Positions 1 to 6,258 of a stretch of DNA of 15,169 bases are shown one piece after another. Source of the DNA: an archaeon (lineage in GTDB: Archaea; Asgardarchaeota; Hermodarchaeia; Hermodarchaeales; Hermodarchaeaceae). Position numbers and translations under genes: made by a program. Where the stretch lies: positions 1 to 15,169 of the forward strand of contig JABXGV010000034.1 in NCBI GenBank assembly GCA_016550485.1. The letters are read 5' to 3'. The stretch's first letter is position 1. The number at the start of each line of letters is the position of its first letter. The notes below the pieces were generated by a model. The model was not told the origin of the DNA and searched no databases. It saw nothing but the letters and a program-made list of their open reading frames with translations.

Positions 1-92
1 GATTATGGAAGGACTATCTACCAAATAAATGAACTCCTACAAGTAGCTTACCTCGTTCAGCCTCCTTCGAATCGTCCAATGCTGAGCTGGTT

Positions 93-332
93 TTAACCAT
101 AAAATATTTTCCCCAACACCACAAGGAGTGGAGACAAGAGGAAGCCAAGCCCAATACATAGGGGCAACCACTGTAGCGCAACGAGGAAGATATGAATTTG
201 TTGCTCTGGAGTCAACGGGGGCGAAAATCCCAGTGATGGTGCGGTTATAAGTACAATCAACAGGTCGAAGAGAAAGGCGCAGAAGAGACTTAGCACGACA
301 TAGATTATCAAATACGTATGAAGCTGTTCCAT
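93..332 (-). CDS. Small two-helix membrane protein (tandem copy 1)
   Basis: This is a 79-residue hydrophobic protein of unknown function. It has two predicted membrane segments, about residues 6-30 and 48-75, joined by a Pro-rich loop (about 31-47). The reading frame opens further upstream, to 365, but I place the start at the ATG at 330-332 because AAGGAGG lies about 8 bases before it and because the resulting N-terminus aligns with the neighbouring paralogue. Residues 7-17 (YLIIYVVLSLF) are identical in both proteins, and both have a matching second helix (PLCIGLGFLLS here, PIGLGLGFIVS there). The gene lies 183 bases downstream of that paralogue. It has no recognisable enzymatic motif, so no function is assigned. 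Confidence 0.72.
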   Translation of the reverse strand: MEQLHTYLIIYVVLSLFCAFLFDLLIVLITAPSLGFSPPLTPEQQIHIFLVALQWLPLCIGLGFLLSPLLVVLGKIFYG

Positions 333-515
333 GAGGGAACCCTCCTTCTCAGAATGGGAATACATATTCTACAAAAAGTATTCGGAAATGGAACGCTCTC
401 TACAATCTCTGAGGGCCTGCCTCACACCTCAGGACATCGACTATCGGATACGAGCGACTTCTACTCTATGGCTTTAGTTGCGATTATTTCTGCATATGAC
501 GGTGATTTCTCAAGA

Positions 516-734
516 TCAATATCGTACATAAAGTGCGGAACAAGCGGTTAGGATGATTGAGACTATGAAGCCCAATCCCAGTCCGATGGGTAATACACGT
601 AATGTAGCTTCAAAGAAGGTCATTTCTTCAATTGACCATTGAACCTGGAGCGCTGCTAAGGCAACCGTGACCAACAACCCCGTGAAGAGGCTCAACACAA
701 CATAGATGATTAGGTATCTCTGCCAAGTCTGCAT
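516..734 (-). CDS. Small two-helix membrane protein (tandem copy 2)
   Basis: This is a 72-residue membrane protein with two predicted helices (about residues 7-30 and 46-68) and a short, more acidic loop containing IEE. It is a paralogue of the protein encoded at 93-332: residues 7-17 are identical and the second helix carries the same PxxxGLGF pattern. The ATG at 732-734 is preceded by AGGAGGG with a spacer of about 5-6 bases. A hairpin terminator for the upstream genes sits just before it (777-800), so the gene probably has its own promoter. A GATATACT element at 763-770 is a possible TATA box, although it lies rather close to the start. The function is unknown. Confidence 0.75.
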   Translation of the reverse strand: MQTWQRYLIIYVVLSLFTGLLVTVALAALQVQWSIEEMTFFEATLRVLPIGLGLGFIVSIILTACSALYVRY

Positions 735-751
735 TGATTACCCTCCTACGC

Positions 752-763
752 CTTTCTAGAAAG
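752..763. repeat. 12-bp perfect palindrome upstream of the small membrane gene
   Basis: CTTTCTAGAAAG is a perfect palindrome between the terminator at 777-800 and the ribosome-binding site of the 72-residue membrane protein. It touches the possible TATA element at 763-770. It could be an operator or could be chance; nothing else in the window repeats it. Confidence 0.3.
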
Positions 764-776
764 TATATCTCCTACC

Positions 777-800
777 AAAAAAGAACCGGTATCAGGTTCT
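777..800 (-). terminator. Hairpin plus T6 terminator-like element
   Basis: Read on the minus strand, AGAACC and GGTTCT form a 6-bp stem around a 7-base loop, immediately followed by six Ts (positions 782-777). It lies downstream of the TMEM175-like gene and the hutI remnant, and upstream of the 72-residue membrane gene, where a terminator is expected. Archaeal termination usually needs only a T-run, so the stem may be incidental. Confidence 0.6.
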
Positions 801-833
801 CCTATTACATGAATTAGGAAGAATGTGCTTACA

Positions 834-930
834 CTAGCAACGCCTCCCTCTTTCAGTGACTAACCTGCCATTCTTAGAAACTTTCTCCACTTGGGTGATT
901 CCTCATACGCATAGTGAGAATACCAAGAAG
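834..930 (-). pseudogene. Decayed 3' end of a second imidazolonepropionase (hutI) gene
   Basis: The minus strand of 834-893 encodes QVEKVSKNGRLVTERGRRC followed by a stop. This closely matches the C-terminus of the intact HutI in this window (LAEKIFKNGRLVAERGRR plus two residues). At DNA level 846-890 aligns with 2622-2666 without gaps, with about 8 differences that are all transitions. Further upstream a second frame reads HYAYEES, resembling the preceding HutI segment (FAYHYG), so a frameshift is implied. There is no start codon and no room for the rest of the gene, because the TMEM175-like gene ends at 941. I infer the remnant of a duplicated or interrupted hutI gene. Confidence 0.75.
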
Positions 931-940
931 AACGCTATAC

Positions 941-2347
941 TCATGTGCTATCGGGCTTGGCTTTGACCAGTCTCTGCAAACTCCCTTCTCGACGTGCAAT
1001 CCGCTCCGTTACAAACTCCATGATGCCTCCAACGAAGAAGAAGGCAAGGAAGCTTAGCCACCAAATCACAACCCTGAATGGAAGGGTGTTCAGAGGCGGT
1101 GGGAGAATATCCGACAGGGGAGGAGGAACCACGGCGATGGGGGGGAATAGGAGGGATATCAGAAAGAATGCAGCAAAAATAGGACCGACTACAACTAGCC
1201 TTTGGAGTTCCAGCAGGTCGTCTTTTGGTATGTCAACCGTTCGTCGCCTGAGAGACAGGACGACAACGACGGAGGCGACCAAACTCGCGCATAGCATGTT
1301 TATTGGAAAAAGGGTCATGCCAAGAGATCTAGCCATGATATCTGAGCTGAGTACAAGCTGCATGGAAAATGGCAGTAAGGTGATGAAGAAAATTAGTAGC
1401 AGGTTAACCGCAAGGAGGAGGGCATTGAACACCGATACAAGTCCAATACAGCGATACAACTCTATCCACCACAAAAGGATCAAAAAGAAGGGAAGAAGAA
1501 AGTAAAGAAGCATCAAAACGATGTCGCCCATTCCTCCAATCGCATAGGTCGTAAGAGAGAAGGCACTAAGTGCAATTGCGAGTCCATACGCCGCATCGCT
1601 GATGGTACGAGCCTTATTTGTAAGAGTTCTTCTCCACTCTTCAGATGTGGACACTTCCTCCTCTGACCCACGAGCCCTTTTTTCTTGGATATATCCTACC
1701 ACACTACTAAAAACTTGCACTGAGATGATTATGAGCCACCAACAGATAAATCTGAAGGACAAATCACCGACGAAGGCTGGCAGGGCGAGTGCGAAGACGA
1801 CCATTTGAAGAGTAATGTGAACCGGAATAAACAGGGAGAGAATAAACAACGCCAACATGAGGGGAAATACGGCTAAGCCGCGTTTGAGGTCCCTCTTTAC
1901 CTCGCCCGGTATTTCCTTACTTTGACGAATAATTATCACATTCGCTAAAATGGCACTTAGTAGAAGTAAGCCCACATTCACTGGGAATAACGTGGCACCT
2001 GTCGCTCTAATTGTTGGATCTGGAATCAACATCAACCTTAGTGAAACAGGTATGAACACTAAGAACAGGATGAATAGGAAGTTTATTGCCATGAGTGGAT
2101 CGCTGTGTTCGGTAAAGGCGAACCATTTGGAAATACCCCACCAGAAGAAACAAATCAAAAAGAACATGAGTGCGAAATAAGCGATGGAGAGAAAAATGTC
2201 GGTTATTCCACTTATAGTTAGACCGGTTAGAGCAAAAGCGCTTAATCCAAGAACTAGACCAAATACGCCATCAAGTATTGATTTTGTTCTTTCAGCAAGA
2301 AATAGTCTCCACGTTCTCAGAGAACCAGTATCTCCTTCGGTGTTCAG
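941..2347 (-). CDS. Two-repeat (12-helix) TMEM175-like cation channel
   Basis: This is a predicted TMEM175-family (DUF1211) protein; characterised members are potassium-permeable channels. Two homologous six-helix halves are visible. Half 1 begins RTKSILDGVFG (about residues 20-30) and half 2 RTISDAAYG (about 247-255), both variants of the family's R...FSDGVFAIA first-helix motif. Later segments also repeat: TLFPVN and TLFPIN are each followed by a hydrophobic helix, a basic stretch and an IP-x-(E/D) segment. The first ATG (2165-2167) would delete the first helix. Upstream the frame stays open to a TAG at 2360-2362 and contains no ATG, GTG or TTG. A CTG at 2345-2347 has GGAGG exactly 8 bases before it, so I choose CTG, giving 468 residues. 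The family assignment is from motifs; ion selectivity is unknown. Confidence 0.75.
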   Translation of the reverse strand: MNTEGDTGSLRTWRLFLAERTKSILDGVFGLVLGLSAFALTGLTISGITDIFLSIAYFALMFFLICFFWWGISKWFAFTEHSDPLMAINFLFILFLVFIPVSLRLMLIPDPTIRATGATLFPVNVGLLLLSAILANVIIIRQSKEIPGEVKRDLKRGLAVFPLMLALFILSLFIPVHITLQMVVFALALPAFVGDLSFRFICWWLIIISVQVFSSVVGYIQEKRARGSEEEVSTSEEWRRTLTNKARTISDAAYGLAIALSAFSLTTYAIGGMGDIVLMLLYFLLPFFLILLWWIELYRCIGLVSVFNALLLAVNLLLIFFITLLPFSMQLVLSSDIMARSLGMTLFPINMLCASLVASVVVVLSLRRRTVDIPKDDLLELQRLVVVGPIFAAFFLISLLFPPIAVVPPPLSDILPPPLNTLPFRVVIWWLSFLAFFFVGGIMEFVTERIARREGSLQRLVKAKPDST

Positions 2348-2359
2348 CTTGTCAACCTC

Positions 2360-2440
2360 CTACGGTACACTGGGAGTCTGTAGTAGCAAGAGCAACATCA
2401 GTAGCAAAGGAGCTGCTAGTGAGATAATTTCGCCTCCCAT
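2360..2440 (-). CDS. Possible leaderless 26-residue hydrophobic micro-ORF
   Basis: ATG at 2438-2440 opens a 26-codon frame whose product begins MGGEIISLAAP, continues with a Leu-rich hydrophobic stretch and ends TPSVP: one membrane helix or a leader-like peptide. The TATA-like element at 2461-2475 would place the transcript start within a few bases of this ATG, as expected for a leaderless archaeal message. Its stop codon (TAG, 2360-2362) overlaps the GGAGG that serves the CTG start of the TMEM175-like gene, so translation of the two could be coupled. With only 26 codons it may be chance. Confidence 0.35.
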   Translation of the reverse strand: MGGEIISLAAPLLLMLLLLLQTPSVP

Positions 2441-2554
2441 CCCTACCTAGGTTTAACACCTATATAATAATATAAGGTTGTTTGTATTCAAAGCCAAGAA
2501 GAACGTAAACAGAGCGTAGTATTACCTCTCATGAACGCAGGCTAGGTAGGGATG
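2438..2554. repeat. 13-bp inverted repeat enclosing a 91-bp promoter segment
   Basis: CATCCCTACCTAG at 2438-2450 is exactly complementary to CTAGGTAGGGATG at 2542-2554. The interval holds the TATA-like element for the TMEM175 unit, and the left arm includes the micro-ORF start codon. No flanking target-site duplication is visible. It could be a pair of regulator sites, a long-loop RNA stem, or the ends of a very small element. Confidence 0.5.
2461..2475 (-). promoter_or_regulatory. TATA-like promoter for the micro-ORF/TMEM175 unit
   Basis: On the minus strand this reads TTATATTATTATATA, resembling the archaeal TATA box. An archaeal start 24-28 bases downstream would fall at about 2438-2445, at or next to the micro-ORF ATG, and about 95 bases before the CTG of the channel gene. 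Confidence 0.5.
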
Positions 2555-2606
2555 TAGGTTCGAGATGTTGTCAATGGCACTCAGGCAGAAGAGCACTCGG
2601 AGGGCT

Positions 2607-3878
2607 CTAGGATACTCTTCGTCCTCTTTCAGCAACTAACCTGCCATTCTTGAAAATCTTCTCCGCCAGATTTACGCCGTAGTGATATGCAAAATACCGA
2701 TGATCTAGAGCATCGAAAATCACGATATCTGCATTCTTCCCTACTTCTAGTGAGCCTATCTCGTGGCTCCGTTCGATTGAATGAGCTGCATTGATTGTGG
2801 CGGCTGTGAGAGCTTCTGCTGCAGTCATCTTCATTCGGAGAATTGCCAGTGCTTGCATCATCTGCATAGACTCACACCAATTTGCTGCGCTAACATCTGT
2901 TGCCAAGGCCACAGGCAACCCACTTTCAATGATTTCTCTGGCCTTAGCGTACACCCCCACATAGCAGAACGGTGAAGTTGGCAAGAACACTCCTATGGCT
3001 CCGCTCTTTACTAGTGCCTTGATATCTTCCTTAGGCGTGAATATCAAGTGATCAGCTGAAACTACGCCTAGCTCAGCACCGAGTTTGGCGCCTCCGCTGT
3101 GTACAAGCCAGTCCGCGTGGATGCGGAGTTTCATACCATGTTTTCGTCCCGCTTCTAGCATCCGTTTAGATTGGTCTAGATTGAAGTATCCCTTTTCACA
3201 GAAGGCGTCAGCATATTCTGCGAGCTTTCTTTTACCGATTTCGGGGATCCACCTGTCTACGATGTCGTCTGTCAGCTCGTCTGTCCGGGTTTCATATTCA
3301 GGGGGAATGCCTTGGGCGCAGAAGGTGGATATCAAATCAATCGGGTGAATTTTGTGGAGGGTTTGAATAATTTCCAGCTGCCTGAGTTCGCCCTCAAAGG
3401 TCATCTCGTATCCGCTTTTCGCCTCGATAGTCGTTGTGCCATGGATCAGCATTGTATCAAGGATACGGGCGGTTTTCCGAATCGTATCCTGAGTACTCAT
3501 CTCTGCTGTTTGCTTCAGGGTTGTAGGCATTCCGCCGCCCCGCTCCTTTATCTCCAAGTAGGGAACCCCTTCCACCGACATTTGTTCTAGCTCGTGGGCT
3601 CTCGATCCGGCGAAAATCAAGTGAACATGGGGGTCAATGAGCCCCGGGGTGACGAGTTTCCCTGAGGCGTCTATGATTCCGAAGCCCTTCTCGAGTTTGC
3701 CTAGCACATCACTCGTGGATCCAACGGCTATGATTTTTCCGTCTCTGACGGCTACTGCACCATCAGGAATAATCCCGATTTCCCGCATCTGCCCTTTGGC
3801 TTTGGGCTTGTCGCTTGCACCTTGTAACGTTACTAACTCGTTGGCGTTTATTATGGCAAAATCTGCTATTATCGACAT
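2607..3878 (-). CDS. hutI: Imidazolonepropionase-like amidohydrolase (HutI family)
   Basis: HutI hydrolyses 4-imidazolone-5-propionate to N-formiminoglutamate, the third step of histidine degradation. The 423-residue protein has the family's length and framework: PGLIDPHVH (metal ligands H84 and H86), FAGSRAHELEQ with the substrate arginine at 93, an IEAKSGYEM segment, RIHAD (H254), SADHL (H277) and ATD (D328). These match the metal site and catalytic histidine of characterised HutI. Two usual substrate-contacting positions differ: the His of the family's GAHA-x-PPE segment is Gln189, and the Glu of HADE is Trp257. The gene starts 24 bases after the glutamine synthetase stop, so the two form one leftward operon. 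The ATG at 3876-3878 has only a weak ribosome-binding site (GGTG). Family membership is firm; exact substrate is less so. Confidence 0.82.
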   Translation of the reverse strand: MSIIADFAIINANELVTLQGASDKPKAKGQMREIGIIPDGAVAVRDGKIIAVGSTSDVLGKLEKGFGIIDASGKLVTPGLIDPHVHLIFAGSRAHELEQMSVEGVPYLEIKERGGGMPTTLKQTAEMSTQDTIRKTARILDTMLIHGTTTIEAKSGYEMTFEGELRQLEIIQTLHKIHPIDLISTFCAQGIPPEYETRTDELTDDIVDRWIPEIGKRKLAEYADAFCEKGYFNLDQSKRMLEAGRKHGMKLRIHADWLVHSGGAKLGAELGVVSADHLIFTPKEDIKALVKSGAIGVFLPTSPFCYVGVYAKAREIIESGLPVALATDVSAANWCESMQMMQALAILRMKMTAAEALTAATINAAHSIERSHEIGSLEVGKNADIVIFDALDHRYFAYHYGVNLAEKIFKNGRLVAERGRRVS

Positions 3879-3902
3879 TTTTCCACACCATCTAGTTTCC
3901 GC

Positions 3903-5225
3903 TTAGATATGTAGGTACCTCTTTCGCTCCCAGGGATGGACGGTCGTACTGTACTCCTTCCATTCCTTCAGCTTGATTTCCAAGTATTTATCAAAGAACG
4001 CGTGACCCAGTGCATCTCGAAGAGTGGTATCTGCGGACAGCACACGGAGAGCGTCTCCTAGGCTCCCAGGGAGTGTTTCGATGCCTTTGTCGGCGCGTTC
4101 TCTCTCACTCATGTGGTAGATGTCCTCTTCTACAGGTGCTGGAGGTTCAAGCTTTCTTCGTATACCGTCAAGCCCAGCGTGGAGCATCGCTGCATACGTA
4201 ATGTAGAAATTACAGGTTCCGTCAGAGGGTCGATATTCGAACCGTGTTGCCATTCCTCGACCAGGAGGAACCCGAACCAGTGTGGACCGGTTATACCGCG
4301 CCCAGGATATGTAGACCGGAGCTTCCCAGCCCGGTACGAGCCGCTTGTAGGAGTTGGCAGAGGGATTTGTTATGCCTGCTAGTGCCTTCGCGTGTGATAA
4401 CATGCCTGCAAGGAAGTGTGACGCTGTCTTGCTTAGCCCATGCGTTCCCTTCGGGTCATCGAATAGGTTTTTTCGTTTCCCGTCATCGACAACGCTAATG
4501 TGGGTGTGCAGCCCAGCGCCATACTCTCCGTGGAAGGGCTTGGGCATAAAGGAGGCGATTATTCCTTGCTTGTCTGCTACAATCTTCAAGAGCATTCTCA
4601 CCAAGTAGACTGTATCGGCCATCTTTAACGCAGGACAATACGCAATGTTGAATTCAGACTTTCCCGGGGGGACTTCGTGATGAAATTTTTCTATCTTGAC
4701 GCCCATGCTTCTGAAGTGTTTTACTAGTTCTAGCTTGAATTCGAGGCCACGGTCTTTGGGGGGAGTTGCCAAGTATGCACCATCATCGATGAAGGTGACT
4801 TCGCCGTTGTCGCCTTTGTTGAAGAGCCAGAATTCTATTTCACTCGCGGTGTAGGCCATTACAGAGGGACCTAGGGTTTCCTTGACCTTTTCGAGAGCGT
4901 TTTTGAGGACAAACCGGGGACATAGCTCAAAGGGCTTGTCGGATTCGGGTTCGTAGAGGTCACAGACCACTCGTGCAATCCGCTCCGGATAGATTTCGGG
5001 TGGCAGAACCACGAAGGTGCTGAGGTCGGGCTTTAGTTTCAGGTCACTTTTACTCACATCCAGCATCCCTACTGAAGATCCATCTGTGTGTGTCCCTTTC
5101 TCAGCGACATCCGGAAAATACTCGACCGGAATCCAGAGTGAGTGCAAGATTCCGGAAAGGTCGATAAATTGCAGCGCGACATTCTTCACGTCATTCTGTT
5201 CGATGAGGTTGGTAATTTCTTGCAA
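3903..5225 (-). CDS. glnA: Glutamine synthetase, type I
   Basis: This enzyme makes glutamine from glutamate, ammonia and ATP in the cytoplasm. Numbered from the chosen start (440 residues), visible family motifs are DGSS (48-51), SEIEF (128-132), HHEVPPGKSEF (182-192), GLHTHIS (238-244), NPSANSYKRL (287-296), the flap glutamate in PGWEAP, and RFEYRPSD (328-335). Their order and spacing match the short type I enzymes. The frame continues upstream to a TTG at 5294, but I prefer the TTG at 5223-5225: GGAGG lies exactly 8 bases before it and the N-terminus then has the normal family length. It is the first gene of an operon with hutI, which suggests it captures ammonia released by histidine breakdown. 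A related ATP-dependent amine ligase of the same fold cannot be excluded. Confidence 0.87.
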   Translation of the reverse strand: MQEITNLIEQNDVKNVALQFIDLSGILHSLWIPVEYFPDVAEKGTHTDGSSVGMLDVSKSDLKLKPDLSTFVVLPPEIYPERIARVVCDLYEPESDKPFELCPRFVLKNALEKVKETLGPSVMAYTASEIEFWLFNKGDNGEVTFIDDGAYLATPPKDRGLEFKLELVKHFRSMGVKIEKFHHEVPPGKSEFNIAYCPALKMADTVYLVRMLLKIVADKQGIIASFMPKPFHGEYGAGLHTHISVVDDGKRKNLFDDPKGTHGLSKTASHFLAGMLSHAKALAGITNPSANSYKRLVPGWEAPVYISWARYNRSTLVRVPPGRGMATRFEYRPSDGTCNFYITYAAMLHAGLDGIRRKLEPPAPVEEDIYHMSERERADKGIETLPGSLGDALRVLSADTTLRDALGHAFFDKYLEIKLKEWKEYSTTVHPWERKRYLHI

Positions 5226-5282
5226 TAGGGTTTCCTCCACGTGCCGAACAATCAGACCTTTTCTTAGAAAAGACTGCCTATC

Positions 5283-5290
5283 CTTTAAAG
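5283..5290. promoter_or_regulatory. Palindromic TATA-like box shared by glnA-hutI and the ftr-like gene
   Basis: CTTTAAAG is self-complementary and lies almost exactly midway between the two divergent starts: its centre is about 61 bases from the glnA TTG (5225) and about 60 from the ftr-like ATG (5347). A transcript start 27 bases away in either direction would give leaders of about 34 bases carrying the ribosome-binding sites. Use as a bidirectional promoter is inference. Confidence 0.42.
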
Positions 5291-5306
5291 TCAAGCTTTT
5301 GTAGAA

Positions 5307-5328
5307 GTAGACTTGTAGAATGGTCTAC
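5307..5328. promoter_or_regulatory. Dyad GTAGAC-N10-GTCTAC, candidate operator
   Basis: Two 6-bp arms, 5307-5312 and 5323-5328, are exact reverse complements separated by 10 bases. The dyad covers the predicted transcript start of the ftr-like gene. A direct repeat TTGTAGAA (5299-5306 and 5313-5320) overlaps it. The geometry would suit a dimeric repressor; no regulator gene lies in the window. Confidence 0.35.
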
Positions 5329-5346
5329 CAAGAAGAGAGGTTGCTT

Positions 5347-6240
5347 ATGAAGATAAATGGTGTTCCCATCGACGATACGTTTTGCGAGTACTTCTCCGCT
5401 AAGATCGGTCGGTTACTCATCACCTCGGTTAATAGGAAGTGGGCGCTGGAATCTGCCTTAGAAGCTAAAGGGCTTGGGCGTTCAGCGACTATTCCGCCCT
5501 GTGAAGCATCGCTGGAAACAGAAGCAAAGCCAGAGGAGACTCCTGATGGAAGACCGGGGTTCATTATCCAGGTCATCGATCGAAAGCTAGAGAGCCTAAC
5601 GCATTGGCTTATTGTGAGAATCCGGAAAGGGGTGGTGCCTTATCCAAAAACCAGTGTCTTTGACGCGTTACCTCAAAATCTAGCGCAGTCTTATGTGGAT
5701 ATTGATGGGACGATGATTCAGACCTTCGGCGATGGCTTTGAGGAGAAAATCAGCGAGTTTGGGAGAGACCTCTTCAGGATACCACGGATGGACGGATACT
5801 TCCATGTGGAACGACGGTTTGGGCTTACAAAGGGGGTTGCAGGAGGGTTCTTCTTGATTCTGGCAGAGTCCGATGAAGCCGCCTTGGAGGCAGCGGAACA
5901 GGCTCTTGCCGGTGTGGCGTCTATCCCCTTTGTTGTCGGGAAATTTGCTGCCTCGGGAACCAAGGTTGGAGGGAAAGTGTATAAGGACGCAGTCGCCACA
6001 ACTAATGATGCCTATTGTCCAAAACTGACCCATCTTCAGGGTAGCAAAATTTCTGTGAAGGTTAAGTGTATTTACGAAGTGATTGTAACAGGATTGAAGT
6101 TAGAGAGTGTGCGTAATGCAATGAAAACGGGGATAGAATACGCAACGAAGGTGCCAGGAGTATTGGAAATCACGTCGACGAATTATGGGGGAACTTTGGG
6201 TAAAGGAAAAATCTACCTTCACAGCTTATTCGCAGAATGA
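5347..6240 (+). CDS. ftr: Formylmethanofuran:H4MPT formyltransferase family protein
   Basis: Ftr normally transfers a formyl group between methanofuran and tetrahydromethanopterin (H4MPT) in archaeal C1 metabolism. From the ATG at 5347, with GAGAGG 6 bases before it, the protein has 297 residues, the standard family length. It shows the Ftr N-terminus (MKINGVPIDDT), EETPDGRPG (63-71), FGDGFEEK (127-134), GVAGGFF (163-169), ASGTKVG (202-208), IYEVIVTGL (242-250) and NYGGTLGK (279-286). It departs from typical Ftr where those read roughly VLTxPTxxVF (here VVPYPKTSVF) and TPFPGGIVASG (here IPFVVGKFAASG). It sits between hutI-glnA and hutH, divergent from glnA and 18 bases before a GNAT gene. It may therefore be a paralogue handling the formimino or formyl unit from histidine, rather than the core C1-pathway enzyme. 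Confidence 0.87.
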   Translation: MKINGVPIDDTFCEYFSAKIGRLLITSVNRKWALESALEAKGLGRSATIPPCEASLETEAKPEETPDGRPGFIIQVIDRKLESLTHWLIVRIRKGVVPYPKTSVFDALPQNLAQSYVDIDGTMIQTFGDGFEEKISEFGRDLFRIPRMDGYFHVERRFGLTKGVAGGFFLILAESDEAALEAAEQALAGVASIPFVVGKFAASGTKVGGKVYKDAVATTNDAYCPKLTHLQGSKISVKVKCIYEVIVTGLKLESVRNAMKTGIEYATKVPGVLEITSTNYGGTLGKGKIYLHSLFAE

Positions 6241-6258
6241 TAATGGTGAGTGAAAGAT

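Noticed and set aside
1..37. Third small membrane protein gene running off the left edge
   Set aside because: GGAG with a TTG 9 bases later opens a minus-strand frame, but only 8 codons remain and they show no similarity to the paralogues.
409..432. CTGAGG/CCTCAG 6-bp dyad in the spacer between the small membrane genes
   Set aside because: No T-run follows on either strand and it is not placed at a recognisable promoter; it is likely chance.
945..1505. 186-residue plus-strand open frame
   Set aside because: It is the antisense shadow of the TMEM175-like gene: its product is rich in Arg, Ser and Thr without any domain pattern, while the minus strand encodes clear membrane helices with an internal repeat.
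2184..2450. 88-residue plus-strand open frame
   Set aside because: It lies opposite the N-terminal extension of the channel and the micro-ORF; the minus strand carries the conserved DGVFG first-helix motif.
5226..5294. Longer glutamine synthetase starting at the TTG at 5294
   Set aside because: That start has no ribosome-binding site, overlaps the likely TATA box and adds 23 residues beyond the family's usual N-terminus.
5347..6240. Calling the gene FtcD (glutamate formiminotransferase) from its histidine-gene neighbours
   Set aside because: The sequence motifs (MKINGVPIDDT, ETPDGRPG, NYGGTLGK) are those of the Ftr family, not of FtcD.
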